This document shows positions 23,950 to 37,700 of a stretch of DNA of 64,000 nucleotides, one piece after another. The stretch comes from Serratia symbiotica (lineage in GTDB: Bacteria; Pseudomonadota; Gammaproteobacteria; Enterobacterales; Enterobacteriaceae), in NCBI GenBank assembly GCA_900380265.1, contig LR025083.1, positions 2,170,001 through 2,234,000 on the forward strand, given 5' to 3'. The notes beneath the pieces are model-generated. The model did no database searches. It saw only the letters and a list, made by a program, of their open reading frames with translations, and was not told where the DNA came from. Numbering within the stretch: position 1 is the first letter of the stretch; each line of letters opens with the position of its first letter. Position numbers and translations under genes: made by a program.

Positions 23950-25220
23950 ATGCTAAGGAAGAGTGGTTTGTACGCTGGGAGTGATCACTAAATCTCATGC
24001 TGAATGCTGTGTTTTAACGCGTACATTCAGTACCCGCACGTATTCTATAGAAGCTATCGTGCTTCCGATATCATATAGATTAGCCGAATAACATTATCTA
24101 TATTGACTAATAAGTTGATCTTAGTATTAAACTTACTATCAACCGGCGGGCGTACCTTTCTTAGAAAGCATGACTCCCCTTTTTAACTATCTATAAAATA
24201 GGCTGATAACAGTTTGCTACTGCTAGTAGGCTAACTGTATTTTCTGGACGGATAACAGTTCTGTCACCCGATCGGCCCATAGCTGGGGCCTCGGATTTAG
24301 TCTTTGTTAATACCATAGGACCGAACCAGATGCTGGTTAATCCGTATACGATTAGGCAATGCTTATGAGTGAGCCGTTTTACCGCATCGCAAAGCTGTAT
24401 AAAAGTACCCGTCACTCTTACATGCTCGCTTTTACATAGCAATGCGAAGGTCATATGGCTCAGTGAAACAGACCAAAATAACTACGTCACAAACAAGGTC
24501 TCTGCAGCCCTCGATGTAGGCATGCCCTTTCTAGTGACGGGCGCTCTCCCTCAGGTATCGCCAGATGAGCTCAACACGCTCATACAGGCTACTGACATAC
24601 GGAATACCCACCGTTAATAGATCGGTATAGGTTGTTTTATCGTAGATGATGATTAGTGAATTGTCTTCGGTGTCAAAACGGTGATATTGATATGTTCTTT
24701 ATTCTTAGTATTACTTCTTTCACCTGCTTTGGTTATAAATATATATTCACTAGTAGTAAGTTGCCGCTAATTATCAGTAGCTGACTCAACCTCTCTGCAC
24801 TTACTGCCATTCAGTTGATATCGGTATATGCCGACATACAGACATTAGTCTTATTTCCTAAATAGTAGTAGTCGGGTTGAATATTTCAAGCATCCAGTGG
24901 TTTTATAGTTTCACTGGCTTGTATCAGCGGGTCCGCACAGGCTGCGATCACTGCTATTAAACTGGATAGTGTTGAAGCTGAGCACAATCTAACCTGCCTA
25001 TTCAAAAGTAATGCCGATACCCAATCTACTGTGTTTATATTAAATAAGTGACGATCCGTAACAACAGGCACAGGCATGCCGTGCGATCACCTAATACTGC
25101 CGTAAAACTTTAGGAACTTGTTCCTCTCCGGTGACCTTTGCATGAATCTTTTACCATACTAACCTGTACAGGATCAGAAGCTCGTGCCGGCTCCAGAGGA
25201 CATCTAACTATTAGGAAGGG
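23950..25220 (-). pseudogene. amiC: amiC fossil (N-acetylmuramoyl-L-alanine amidase)
   Basis: On the minus strand near 24.27 kb the frame reads RSGDRTV against family KSGDRYV, followed one residue out of register by NTVSLLAVAN against DMVQSLTIAD, and preceded by a DAV...IVYGLTS stretch against DAF...SVFALST. Near 24.90-25.05 kb another stretch reads LSSLIAVIAACADPLIQ against [20 protein letters not shown]. Spacing between these blocks fits a near full-length gene of about 417 codons; the ends are estimated from that spacing. It lies beside the tRNA-fMet remnant in the E. coli orientation. AmiC splits septal peptidoglycan at cell separation. Confidence 0.7.
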
Positions 25221-28200
25221 ATACGCGGCTGATACTCAAAGATCAGTTTTAAAGAAAATGCATAGTTACAGCCAGCTACGGCCAAGTAGGCGTACGTAAT
25301 TGCAATGACTGAATGATGATCATTTCACCATAGCTGATAGATCGGTTAGTCGATGTTATGTATAAAGGTTCTGAACCTACGCTCGACTTACATTAGACTC
25401 TCGTCTACTTCGACCAGTGCAAGCCGGGCATTAGCACATTTTCCTAATCTACGATCCTTAAGTAGCTATCCTTACAGTAACGGCCAAGTCTGGTCAACGA
25501 CCATAGTATCTTGCCGCTTCTAGCGGCCCTAATATAATAATATTTATGTGTCAACCAATATTTTAAGGGAAAACCAATCTAAAAAAGAATTGGGTAACGC
25601 TATGTCCAAAGTTATAGACTACGATCAACTCAGCATTCAACGAATGCGGCTTACTGGGCAGTGCTTATTGGTTTTAGTATGATAATCAGCCAATCGACAA
25701 TTAGGGTAAGGCTCAGTCCGTATTCATGACCTGGCAGTGTTATTTCCCACGTGGTCTCAACCACAGCGCATTAATTTTGATTCGGTTACTATACATCCCG
25801 CTGATCCATTAGGCTACCTGGTGCGCATAGCGAATCTTCAGAATCTCATAGAGATGGACCAGTTAACAGATAAGAAAAATTGATCAGCATAGCGGTGCTA
25901 CTTTCATACCAATCAAGGTAACGATGCAACTCGAGCCTGTCGCAGTATTAGTTTTACTTTCCTGTAACGGATTAAAAACGGGTTTCTTTCCAGGTTTTTA
26001 TTTCCCATTAGCAAACCTAATATTGACCACGCATCGACCAGTCAAAACATCGGATTAACCAGTATCAGCGGCTGCTACTATGTAATCGAAACGGGAGGCA
26101 CCCTACTAAGCGGTCTTAATGACGCGTCTATCAGCGGGCACATCCTTGACACCTACAGTCTTAAACAAGATAAGGTAGCGATACCCACCTGCACTCGTCT
26201 ATTCTTGCTTGACAAATAGGAGAACGCGAAATCCACGCACGATCATGAGTCCGGACACCAGAATATTCCGGACTTTCTGTGCTTGACGAGCTCAATGCCG
26301 AGCGAACAGCTCATCTGGGTCATATCCTCGATCCTAAATTATGGCATTACTAAGCCTGTCGGCGCCTATTAGCACCTATAGGTGGGTCTCGGCACTGTTA
26401 TTACAACAGTCATGCTAGCCTATATCGTTGAATTTTATGTGGTGCTAGGTACGTTCAACTCATAAGATTAAGACGCTACAGTTTGGACAAGTTAACAGCC
26501 TGGCTATCAAAGAACGAAGGGTTGCAATTTCTCCCATAAATGGAACTACGAGCTTCCTAAATTGCAATCTTCTAATAAAACTGATTCAGCATCTGGATCT
26601 TAGTATTTCAGGATAGATAGCTATGATACTGCCCATCTAGCCCTGCACAACCAGGGCTATACCTATACCAGACTAAAATAGTCGAAGATATGAAGAAACG
26701 GTAGCCTAAGTAAATATCTAATAAACCTGACTCCCTAGAAACATTACGTATTTCTTCAGGCCGAACTTCATTATCAAAGCGAATCTAGAATAACAGGTGC
26801 CCTATGAATCCTAAATCTGAAATCTGCGGACCACTTACTATTAACTGTTTAATAACATATAAAAGGCTATGAGCTATGCTTGACACACCAATGGCACACC
26901 TTTAATACACTTAACCTTGATAACCTACCATGCTACCTCGGCTTCCTTGGATACCCTACCACTAGTGTTCCAGTTTTCAACTGCTAGTCGTGCCCTCCTG
27001 AACGTGTCCATAATGACTTAATCCCGCATCAACAAATCCTCCTATTTACTTAATGTGTGCCTATTCAGGGCCTGGTTCCTGACACTACGCTATCAACTCA
27101 CAGCCTGCCCAGCATGCCTGTATACACTACTATAATCTCACGAAATAGGTCTTGATATAGCATTTAAACTTGCTATCGGAATCATCATTTTCAGCTTATG
27201 AAGCTGCAGGGTATAAAAAGATCTTCAAGATATAGACTGTGATTTAATCTATCTCTGATAGAACACCAACGCCGAGAAAATGGCTTACAGAACATTACCT
27301 TAGTCTCCGACTGTACTGCAAGACAGAAAAGAGCAGCGTTCAATGAATAAAAAGTAGACCCAAGTGCCATGATGCCAAGTAAACAGGAAGCATGACCCAA
27401 ACATAATATCCGTTACAACTTCATCGTTCAGGAACTAGGCGAACTGAACAAACCCAACACCCAATTCGGCAGAATAGTGTAGACCCTGGACGCCATCTAA
27501 AGGCACAAGCCTAAAACCAATATCATTGTAGGTACGGTGTGAGAGCGATCAAGTGCAGCATAGCAATTGTGGGTCTTGCCAGATTCGAGAAGGGCTGGGT
27601 GACGGTTTTAGTAATGCATCCCAAGGCCCCTCCTAAAACCCTGTTTACGAAACTTAAGAAAAAGCTTATCTCTAGAGTTCGCCGCTATCCACTATGAGCA
27701 TAAATTTACTACGGCAAGGCGCTTGACTAATACAGTTAAAGAAACCCGTCATTCGTGGCGTGATCCTAGGGGTACTTCCTACCCATTTTCATCAGCCATT
27801 CTAGGTCACACTAAACAAGATCAACAGAACTGACAATATCTCGGTCTAATCATACGTTACCAAGCAGACTTCATGGACAGATACCTACAGACGGGCCATG
27901 TGTGATCAACAAAAAGAATTTTGCAGAGACCAAACCAAACTAGCTACATCGATAGAAACCATGAACCTGTTTTAAGCCTTCATCTTAGTTATATTACCAT
28001 CAGAATTTTGCGGCGGTTGTGGAGGCACTCTCAAACTACGAACCATCTTAGAGACCACCCACGCATAACAAACTGATTAATATAAGGGCAGAAACGATCA
28101 CCTGGCCAAAGAAGTTACCAAGATTTAGGCTAGTAACAAGCGCTGCTTCTTGGTTGTACTACACCAAAGAAAGGCCTAGTTTCTCGATCAAGCCATCTCC

Positions 28201-31200
28201 AAAACGGCAGCCAATACCATGTGCCAGATAGAGGTGAGGATGGCATGGCACCATTCCTTGATTCCCATAACGACCCGTATTCGATCCTGGCAAGTCAGCG
28301 ACATTATGCCAGAACTAAAACAGAGAACGCGTGCATCTTATTCTATATTGGGTTTCTGAGGTATTCCTCATTAGTTGTAGGAATAGCGGAAGTGAAAGAA
28401 CTCTAGTCTAGGCAACATGTTATTATATCAATGCCATCATAACTGACTGGGCCCGCCGTATTTCAAACATATTTACAGGTTGTGCGTCATGAACTATGAA
28501 GACTAATGGTATTCAAGAGTTCCAAAAAAACAGTTACATCGCTAGCGCGTAGCCTACAACCAAACTAGTGGTGCTACTTTGGCCTATGAAACTGCATCTG
28601 TAGTTTCAAACAAACATCTACCGTAACCCGTTGACGAGCGCAACCGGGAGGAGATACCAAGGCTGCTAAACAAGAAAATCCACCTAGGCATCCTTTTTTA
28701 GTGTGATTATTATTTGACCATCAACTGCGATTTAATCATTATCATGCCTGAATTTCGATGAAATATACACAACCCATTTTGGCTATCCAGCTTAAACTCA
28801 AGCTTTACTCCGCCTCAGTATAGAGATATCCGACGTTCACGATGCAGGGCGTGCCTAAAGATGGCACTAAGCTGAGAAGGGAAGATCAAATACCGGTTAA
28901 CGCAGATAGAAACCGGATCTGCATCAGGATGCATAGCGTCCTGACCTAATGGTGTGGAATGAGAGTGAGAACAATGAACAAAACCGCAAATTAATTAACG
29001 CTGCAAGGTTCGGGAAAGAACAAAAACCGGGCATTAAGCTAGGGTTATACAAAGATAGACGTAATCTATATCGTTACTATCTTGCATTACGATTCAGCGC
29101 TGACCAGTACCTTACCTAACCTGGAGTGACGTTATGCTCCGGCTAAAGTAACTGCGCTAATAGCACCTTCTTCTGGCACCAGAAGATACTTGAGTTAATA
29201 TCCTAAAAAATAACACCATGCAGAAATACTTATAATGGCATATGTAAACTTCACCAGCCTAATCTCAACTAATGGGGACACAACCCTGGCTTATACTCTC
29301 GATACTACATTGATCTTTATCCCTACCCCGATGACGATCACACCTTGAAGACCAAGAGTAAAGCCACCCGTCCACGGAATAGCCTGATGATCAGTTTATT
29401 ATTGAAGTACTGTGAGCATCCCTGCTTATCTTGGGCCGATAGTATGATAACGTGGAAGCCACAAGGAGATGAGGCGACCATCAGTGATGGTATGCTCTAC
29501 GCTAGGAAGTAGATAACTGCGAAGGAGAGTGCTTTTAAATCGTCCTTTCTCATTGAGACAGGAGATACTATAAGCACACCCAATCACCTAATATCAAGTA
29601 TTCGCAAGAGTACGATCAAGCATGCGCTCCTGAGCGCAACCTTATGCTTTGTCTCTGTATCAGACGCAATAAAGACAGTACCAGAGTGCCAGCACATCTA
29701 ATCCGCGGTCCCTGCAAGCACGCGATAGCCTTTCACTGGCGTATGGTCAAAAGAGTTAATCACCTAGACCGGTGATCCCAAAACATTGCTTATTGACTAG
29801 CAGGCAACAATCAGTACACTGCTGACCTGATCATCTAAGATTAGAAAAATAAAATGCTATAATGCTTAATTTTTCTACACGCCCATACGCAACGGACCCT
29901 CAATTTACCGTTACTATCCTTGCCTTCTTACTGTTTGCTAGACGCTGTCACCAAAATTAAAATCGGAAGTCCGGTAACACGCTTCTCTTGCTTACTTCTC
30001 TAGGACAAAGTCCTATTTCTCGATTCAATGGTACAACCACCTAATTATTGCTTGCGGGCTCACGCCCGCCAGAGAGTTCCATATAAATAACACTATGGAA
30101 TCTTTTATCTATGAAATCATCATTGCACTTCACCGCACTCAGTCTCATCATCTAAACGGCACGCTCTACATACTAATTTTCCATGCTAGAACCTTTTACG
30201 CCATGTGTAACCATCTAACACTTTTCTTCACTACTCAAGCGATAGCGGCTTAAGACATGCCAATCAATAGTGCCAAGTAGTACACCTTATCCTACTGCTT
30301 CTGTGGCTATAAAATCCAACCTTACAGAACAATAGCAACGAGATTTACAATCTCGCTTCTTTTCATTCCTAGTCTGGAATAGTTTAAAACTGAAGTCTCT
30401 GTTGGCCCACATAGAGTAGAAGAACGCGTATTCGTCATACGCGAGGCTATGAATACTACTTTTCCTCCTATGTTCAATTAGAATTCCAGGTCACGTAAAG
30501 TATTTGATTATCATCTCCATAACCAATCTCCCTACGATAAATGATATGGCAGCGATCATCCCGCCAACCTCGCGGGAAACTGAGAAAGAAGGCCGGGAAG
30601 AACAAACTATCATGAACCACACTTAAGCTTGAGTCTGGGTCTTGTTCCCACAGCTAATAACATCAAGGCTAAGCTTCAAAAGGTAATTTTTTTATTTCCA
30701 GTCACCTTGCTGCTACTACAACTAGTATTAACCTGCTTGAGATACTACCCTAGCAGTTTAGAAATTATTGCCCTGTTAAGCCAGCTCGCCAAGAAAGCTC
30801 TGATGTCACTGAGGGAAAGAAATCGTCTACTTAATTAAACATGAGCCTGTGAGATCGCCAGTAAGAAATGAAGAAAAACCCGTTCCAAACCACTCACAAA
30901 GACAAGCGCTCCCGATCTCATATCGAAGCACAGCGCAACCTTATGGAAGGCAATGTATCCCCAAACTGCCTAAACTAGTATTTCAAAGGGACCTTTACTC
31001 TTACCGTGCAAACAAGACTGAGTTTGAAACGCGCCATTACGAAACGCTGGAAAGTTCGATTTGCTTAAGATCCTAACGCCTGCGAACTTAACAATAGCCT
31101 GATCAAAACCAAAATAAAATGCAAAGAAGCAGATGAACAATAAACAGTTTGTCGCAACCAGTAACGCCATTGCAAATATTCTAATATTTTTGATGTGAGT

Positions 31201-34200
31201 AAGAGCGCTTCTAAACTCATGCAAAAGCTCCAGACAAGACAACTTCGGCAGTAGGTACTGCGGCGCCCCTCATCACAATCTATGCAGCCGGGGCGGATAA
31301 AGCCGGTGACATACTCATAGAAAAGGAGGCAGGGGAAAAGAAGCAGAATTCTAAAAGGGTGCAAGGACTGTTCAGAAAATGCAGAGGCGTAGTTAGAGGT
31401 GATGATTCAGTCTGGTAAGTCATCTAAGCACTCTAACAATGCATAGCGCAACTCTAAAAAAGAGACCATAACTGCTAAGCGCACGGGGTTTCCATGAATA
31501 AACTTCCTGCCAGTTTAGGCTATATGGAAGGAAAATTAGCTAAATATGGACACCCATGCAACCGTGAATACTACTTTGAATGCCTAAACCTTCAAGAGCG
31601 ATAGATTCCTACACACAATCTGACACTACCACTCCTGCAGTAGCAGGATAAACCTACAGTTAAAACTGTTATAGCGGAATCTTCACCAGAAGAGCTGAAA
31701 ATTAATCTAACTCCGCAGATCGATTAGCGGAGCATTTCTACCGATCTTAAATAGTATTTAAAGCGCGATGTTATCAGAAGAAATGCTAAATATTGTCCAT
31801 CATTTTATTGATCTCCTAAGTTAATACCCTTACCAACGCCTCATTTTTAGGTATCGAGTGCGCCTATTTGCGTACTAGCGATACGGTACCTGGTGATATC
31901 GTGTATATGAGTGCACCATCACGCCGGAGGAAGAAGGCAAGTGAAACATAAAAAGGCGATAACCTTCGCCTGTCGGCGCCGTTTTGAAGACACCTCACCA
32001 CACTGAGATCCAAGCCTTTTAAAGGCACTTAGATATCCAGAAGCTGCTGTTAAGCATCCGGCGTAGGGCTGTAGCCATAAGTTGCTATTTGAGAGGCCAA
32101 TATCGGCATAAGTGCTTGCTACTAGCACTGCTATAACCTTTTCCTTGATTTGATCGAAGCCACTACTGATTAGGCGCTATTTCCCAGAACCTACTAAGCA
32201 GGAAATACCGACTGCCTTCGGGCAGGATGCAAAATATTTCAGAAACAGATACCCTTGATCAGACAGTAACAAGGTAAGTCAAGCCATGTACGTAACTTCA
32301 TTGAATCGCCAGATTGTAGTGTAAGCGCTAGTCAATGACATGCAAAACAGCATTAGCTGTGAGGTGCCTGACCTAGACTATCAAACAGCCTTTATCTTAG
32401 CCTTGAGGATCCTGACCAGTTTACTGATCTTCTGCATTTGAGCGAAATCGTGCCACTGCAAATGTCAGTGGACGCGTAACCGTAAATTACTAAGTGCTCA
32501 GCCGATAGAAACCGAATTTACGGCAATACAAGCCATTGATAAGAAAGCGTCTTGATAACTCACATAGCACATTGCGCTAGCATGAGTACGCAAGGCATGT
32601 CGTGGCGAGTTAATTAGGTTTTTTGGATTTTGGCAATCAATCCATAAGATTAGCAAACTTCAAAAACAACACACAACTCTATCCGCTTCGAATAGAAATC
32701 ACATCATCTTATGAATTATTAGGGTCTATTGCAATGAGTAACTGGGGTTCACAACATCGCTCCAAGTTTGCCAACCACTTAGAGTGGATTGTCATTTAGA
32801 TAGAGACAATCACCGATGCTTTCTAGGGACCCCAAGTCGAAGCGAAACGCCTTGACGATATAAGAATGACTTGCATAGAATAGTGGGCTAGTCGCAGATA
32901 TTGGCCGCAGTGAGACCCCTAACTCTATCTATCACAATACACTAGCAAGTGCTGATCTCATTCTTAACTTGCTCTGTTTACCACGTGGTGTATATCCCTC
33001 CATAAGTAAGCGCCTCAATTATCAAACCACTACTAGCTAGAGCACGCACAACACCTATAGGTTAAAAATGAGGAATACAGAATCGGAACAGTTATTTTAT
33101 GATATACTATTCTTTGGCGAAGGATGTAGTCAGAAACTGCGGAGCACGCTATCTCTTTGCTGAGAGATATCTAGTTACCGGCACCTCAACCAATGCAAGC
33201 ACACATAGAAGGAGAGATAAAAAGACGTTTAGAATTATTTGAAAAATCAGCAATGCCTCATCTGACTGATGGAATTAACCAAGGCACTCGGCATACCTGA
33301 ATGGCGAGCACCTCAGCATTTCTGTGTCCTTAGTTATGAAAATTACGCTAAGCGTCTCACGACCCAAGATAAGGCAAAGTGCCAGAAGAGCAAGCGAGAC
33401 CCACGCGGTGCTGGATTTTATGTTGATATTATCGGCTACCTCCTGTACTGCAACACTGCCATACCTATCAGGCTGTTTCTGTGAAAAGACTGCCACAGAA
33501 TTATTATTGCTAATAAACAATAGCCCTCCTGTCAACAGGACTGTTCTGTTGTGTGAGGGAAGGCGATATATACTAAACAGTGAAGCCAATATTCTCTCCA
33601 AGCATAACAAGATAATCACGATCGTGTTCGACGATTACCAAGTTAAGTGCAAGAATTACCGGTTTAGGACAAAGAACGCTGAGCCTACAAGCAGCCGCTA
33701 CTGGCAGGAAGTAAGCGGGTTATGAATAAAGGTGTGTGGATAGCGCACCAGACATCTGGAAACCGATACTCGGGCGTGCTGATTGTGCTAAAAATAGAAT
33801 ACTAGCTAAGTAAACCTGTCAGACCAACCTGGCGTATATTGGCGAGGTTGTCCGTGCAAGGCGGAATCAGTTTGGTTATTCCCAAAGAGGTGGTCAACCA
33901 TATACACGTCAAGATCAGACACTTGCCTTCTGGTAGAAGAGGGAAATAAATAACCGCCAGTTTAAAAGAACTGGAGCGATTATTACTAATAATACCTGCG
34001 TTATTAATTACGATTTCATCGACCAAGCGAGCAATCTTGTGCTATGATGAGTAAAAGTATATACTATGGGTATGCTGGGCACCACTGCAGGTTAATATCC
34101 TACCATAAACAGCTAGGATAAAGAAAAGGTACTGCCTGTTGTTAGCACCTACGATTTCTCTAGTTGGCAAGCATTCATAGCTACATAACTGAGCTACTAT

Positions 34201-34600
34201 CCCTAGTACAGGCCGCAATCAACTATGACAAGATAATCCAGGTATAAAGCTATTCTGTGTCGTTACCCTGCTATTAGATTGCGAGAAAAAGCTACATATC
34301 ACTTATTCAAGACAAGATTCCATAGAGGCATATACCAATAGCGGTGTGCCGTCAGCAGGAATTTAGCAAAATACAGCCACCAGCCTCAGTCGAAGCGATT
34401 TATCAACCAAGCCATACAGCACGGCATGACAACATCACTACCAACCCGTCTGCGCGATGCCCAACCGACGTTAGGCAAACTGAAAATGGTGCCTAGATAC
34501 TAAAATTATCTTGTCTAGGCAATAATCTTTCAGCACGCCACTCCCATCTTTACCGGTTCGGACGGGTAGTTCAGTCGCAAGTTCAACAACCATAAAACTT
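25221..34600. other. Decayed DNA, no gene recognised
   Basis: In 9.4 kb no intact gene is seen. From synteny argA and recD-recB-ptrA-recC might have lain here. A plus-strand stretch near 25.78-25.83 kb (VTIHP...LVRIA) weakly resembles the acetyltransferase domain of ArgA but is not called. From about 26.7 to 33 kb the plus strand looks richer in A and C than T and G, possibly a residue of former coding bias. The longest open frame is 133 codons at 33324-33725 and overlaps open frames on the other strand. Hairpins include 26249 and 26638 (8 bp each) and a 9-bp pair at 26522/26559. Confidence 0.55.
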
Positions 34601-37600
34601 ATTCAAAATCTTATGGAATTTAATTTCAGTGTTAAACCTTTCACATACGTAAGTAATTAATCACGACAAGAATAAACCACACCATAAAAAGAAATAATTT
34701 ATATAGTGAATACCAAGGTCGCCTATTCTACATTGATTACGCATCTACAGGTATAGATGGCCCTGCGAAATCTACACAATGACGTTATCCAGTACTGCTT
34801 CCTATATCGATAAATAGCAAGACTTCTGCCTCCTCTTACAGCAGAAAACAAAAATGAAAGTCAACCCTATTAAATAATAGTCATTACTGAGGGAGATTAT
34901 AAATCACAGAAACTAAAACGGACTATTTTATAGTGAGTGATTGTGTTAGAACAGACATATAATATATAATATATGGTACGTCAATTAATCAAACTAACTT
35001 TTCTAGGCACGTAATACCTTAAAAGATAGGCAAGGAAACATGATGTCGAAGTTTTCACCTACTTTATCATAATCCCGATTAATTAGTTATCATAGTGTAT
35101 AAAAATGCATGGCTTTAAATAAGTAATGCCAGGAACCACACAAATGGTTAATCTTCAACTTAATATAATTACAACTTTCAAATTAAAGTACGTTGTTTAA
35201 TGACAAAGTGATAACCATCAGCCTCTACGTTCATTAAAGAAGAAACCCGTAAAAAGAAGCAACACAAACTCGTAGTCTCTAACTATACTACCATAATCAA
35301 TAAGACACCTAGCTCAATAATCATTAGTATTAGTTAATATCTAAGCTATTTATAGCGCTATTAGATACTATAAACATCCATAATGAATGTAAAATAAAAT
35401 TTTTGTATTAGTTCAAGCACTACTTGCACCTTCTATTCTACTTTGGAACAGAAAGTAGTATTTAACTATTAAAAAATAAAATCATTGGTCTGCCTAACAT
35501 GAAATCGCACGCGCTAATTACTATGGTAATTCATTAACACCAACTTATCAAAGGCAATAGGGGCTACCAGCGATCATGATCACACTACTGCTTAACCAGG
35601 AGTTAAAGCGAAACCTGCTTGAAGTAGTAATAATATAAACCAAATTTAATTAATTTTTAATATAGACACTTTATGATACTTATAGTATCTCGATTATATA
35701 ACTCACAGCAACTTCATCAATTATTTAAATAACCAAAATAACGTATCTATACCTATATTATAATAGTAGACTATATTGTATATCACTGATTTATTACCTT
35801 ATGTTCATAAATGCCAATCTAACAGAAAATCAATAATAGATAAAAATGATTTTTATATAACCATCAAGGCTTGTGGGGTGGTGAACAATAACTTCAATTA
35901 TTAGATCATCTAAGCACCTCTCCTAGGATGCTCAAGACGCAACCCATAGGTAGTTATAATAGCTAGATAAGCTCAATCATCGCAAGACAACAAAAATCAA
36001 AACACTTAATAAAATTAATAATCAAGATTAGGCAAATAATTAGGAAAGCCAAATGAAATTTGATTTATTTCTATGCATTAAGATATAGAAACCGATTCTG
36101 AAAATAAAAACTAAACCATACCAAATTGCCATGATAATTTTAATCACACACGCTTTCCAATTGGCTTGACATTATATCCTTAATGCCAAAATAGGAATAT
36201 TAAAATATTGATCTCCATCTTATTTCTAAATAAATAAAAGCTCTAATAAAGTTGCCAACTCTATTTTTAAAATAAACAAATAAATATTCAAAAAACTGTC
36301 AATATAGAATTTAATATGCATGCTACAATGCAAGAAGCGGGCCATTAATTCCTATTAGGGTCACCTTTCGAACGATAATATCACCTCATATTCACTTAAC
36401 ACATTGAACATGATCTTATACATGGAAAGTGGCGAAGATTTAATTTAGATACTGAATAAATATTCACACCTAGCACATGCACAATATCAAGAAATAGGCA
36501 ATAAAAAAGGAAGATCATCACTATCTAAGAATCGCATGCCCTCGCTAAATAAAAGTATAGCTGAGCCAGAATATAGAAATGATTATATCATTGATGATGA
36601 GACTTAAATTTGCTGACGTGGTCAACTTACATAACCTAACGATCAGTGAGTCACTACAACATGTATAATAAATTTCATAATTTAATATTTTAAAATATAT
36701 ATTTAGATACCAAAACAAAGGCGATTAACTTGACATGCTACAGGTAAAATAATACGTACAATTTCCTATTCATGAGTGCAATGGTTACCTAATAATATCA
36801 GTGTCACAATAAAATATGCATAAAATAAACAAAGCCGCTCAGTTATTAGATTTCTAATAATAACTATTTATTTTAATTTATATTGATCCGATAGGCTATC
36901 AGATATATTAACAAAAACAGAGATTAACATCTCTGGCTATAGATAACCAATAAGTCCTTCACTTATAAAGAGTTTCTTTAGAATTCTCAAAATATTAAAA
37001 TAAATGTGATAAAAATAAAGAAACACAAAATTAAAACGAGCTCAGTTAAATTTTATTTAATCCGTTATTATAATTGCCTTGTATAAATAGCAACCTTTAA
37101 TCAGCCCTATAAAAGACCATAAGCTCCTATTCCGTATTATGCTATAAATGATTTTAAAATGCGTGAATTAATTTTAAAAACTTAAACAAGTAATATTTTT
37201 AATCTTTTATTCACTTCCTAAAGCTTTAAAAATTGAACTTTTATAAATCCAAAGCGATATTTAACAGTTCGGTTTGCTCTCTAGATTCTAATAAGCATTA
37301 TTAGAAAATATACATAAACTTCAAATACCATGCTGTTAAAACATATCAGATGTATAACCTAGTGTAATAATGCATTACTATAACTATATCATACATAATA
37401 ACTTGAACAAATATTATTGAAATATAGTTAAACATAGCTAGATCCACTCTCTCTTGATAAGAAAAACTCACATCCTACGACATCTCATGTGGTTAAAAAC
37501 CTAATTTTATAATTTAAGTATTTGTGAATACGCTGAACTTGAGTTGTGGTTTAAAATACAGTTCCCTAATAAGAACTATAAAAAATAAACAATACTCTAG

Positions 37601-37700
37601 TTAGTTACGAAGAGGCCTTTATTATGATAAGATGCTCATACCATATCAGCCTTAGAGATAACGATTACTGCTAACTAAAAGTTATGAAACCTTGCATAAC
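34600..37700. other. AT-rich decayed block, no gene
   Basis: Base composition changes to visibly AT-rich around 34.6 kb and returns near 37.7 kb. There are dense stops in all frames and no open frame of 60 codons. A 9-bp perfect hairpin, TTCTAATAA-GCA-TTATTAGAA, lies at 37286-37306. It may be older decayed DNA than its neighbours. Confidence 0.6.

Noticed and set aside
25770-25870. Possible argA fossil on the plus strand (VTIHP...LVRIA).
   Set aside because: Position fits synteny with amiC, but the space upstream is too short for the rest of ArgA and no other block was found.
33324-33725. Longest open frame of the gene desert, 133 codons.
   Set aside because: Frames on both strands are open at the same place, no ribosome-binding site or family motif is seen, and codon content looks random.
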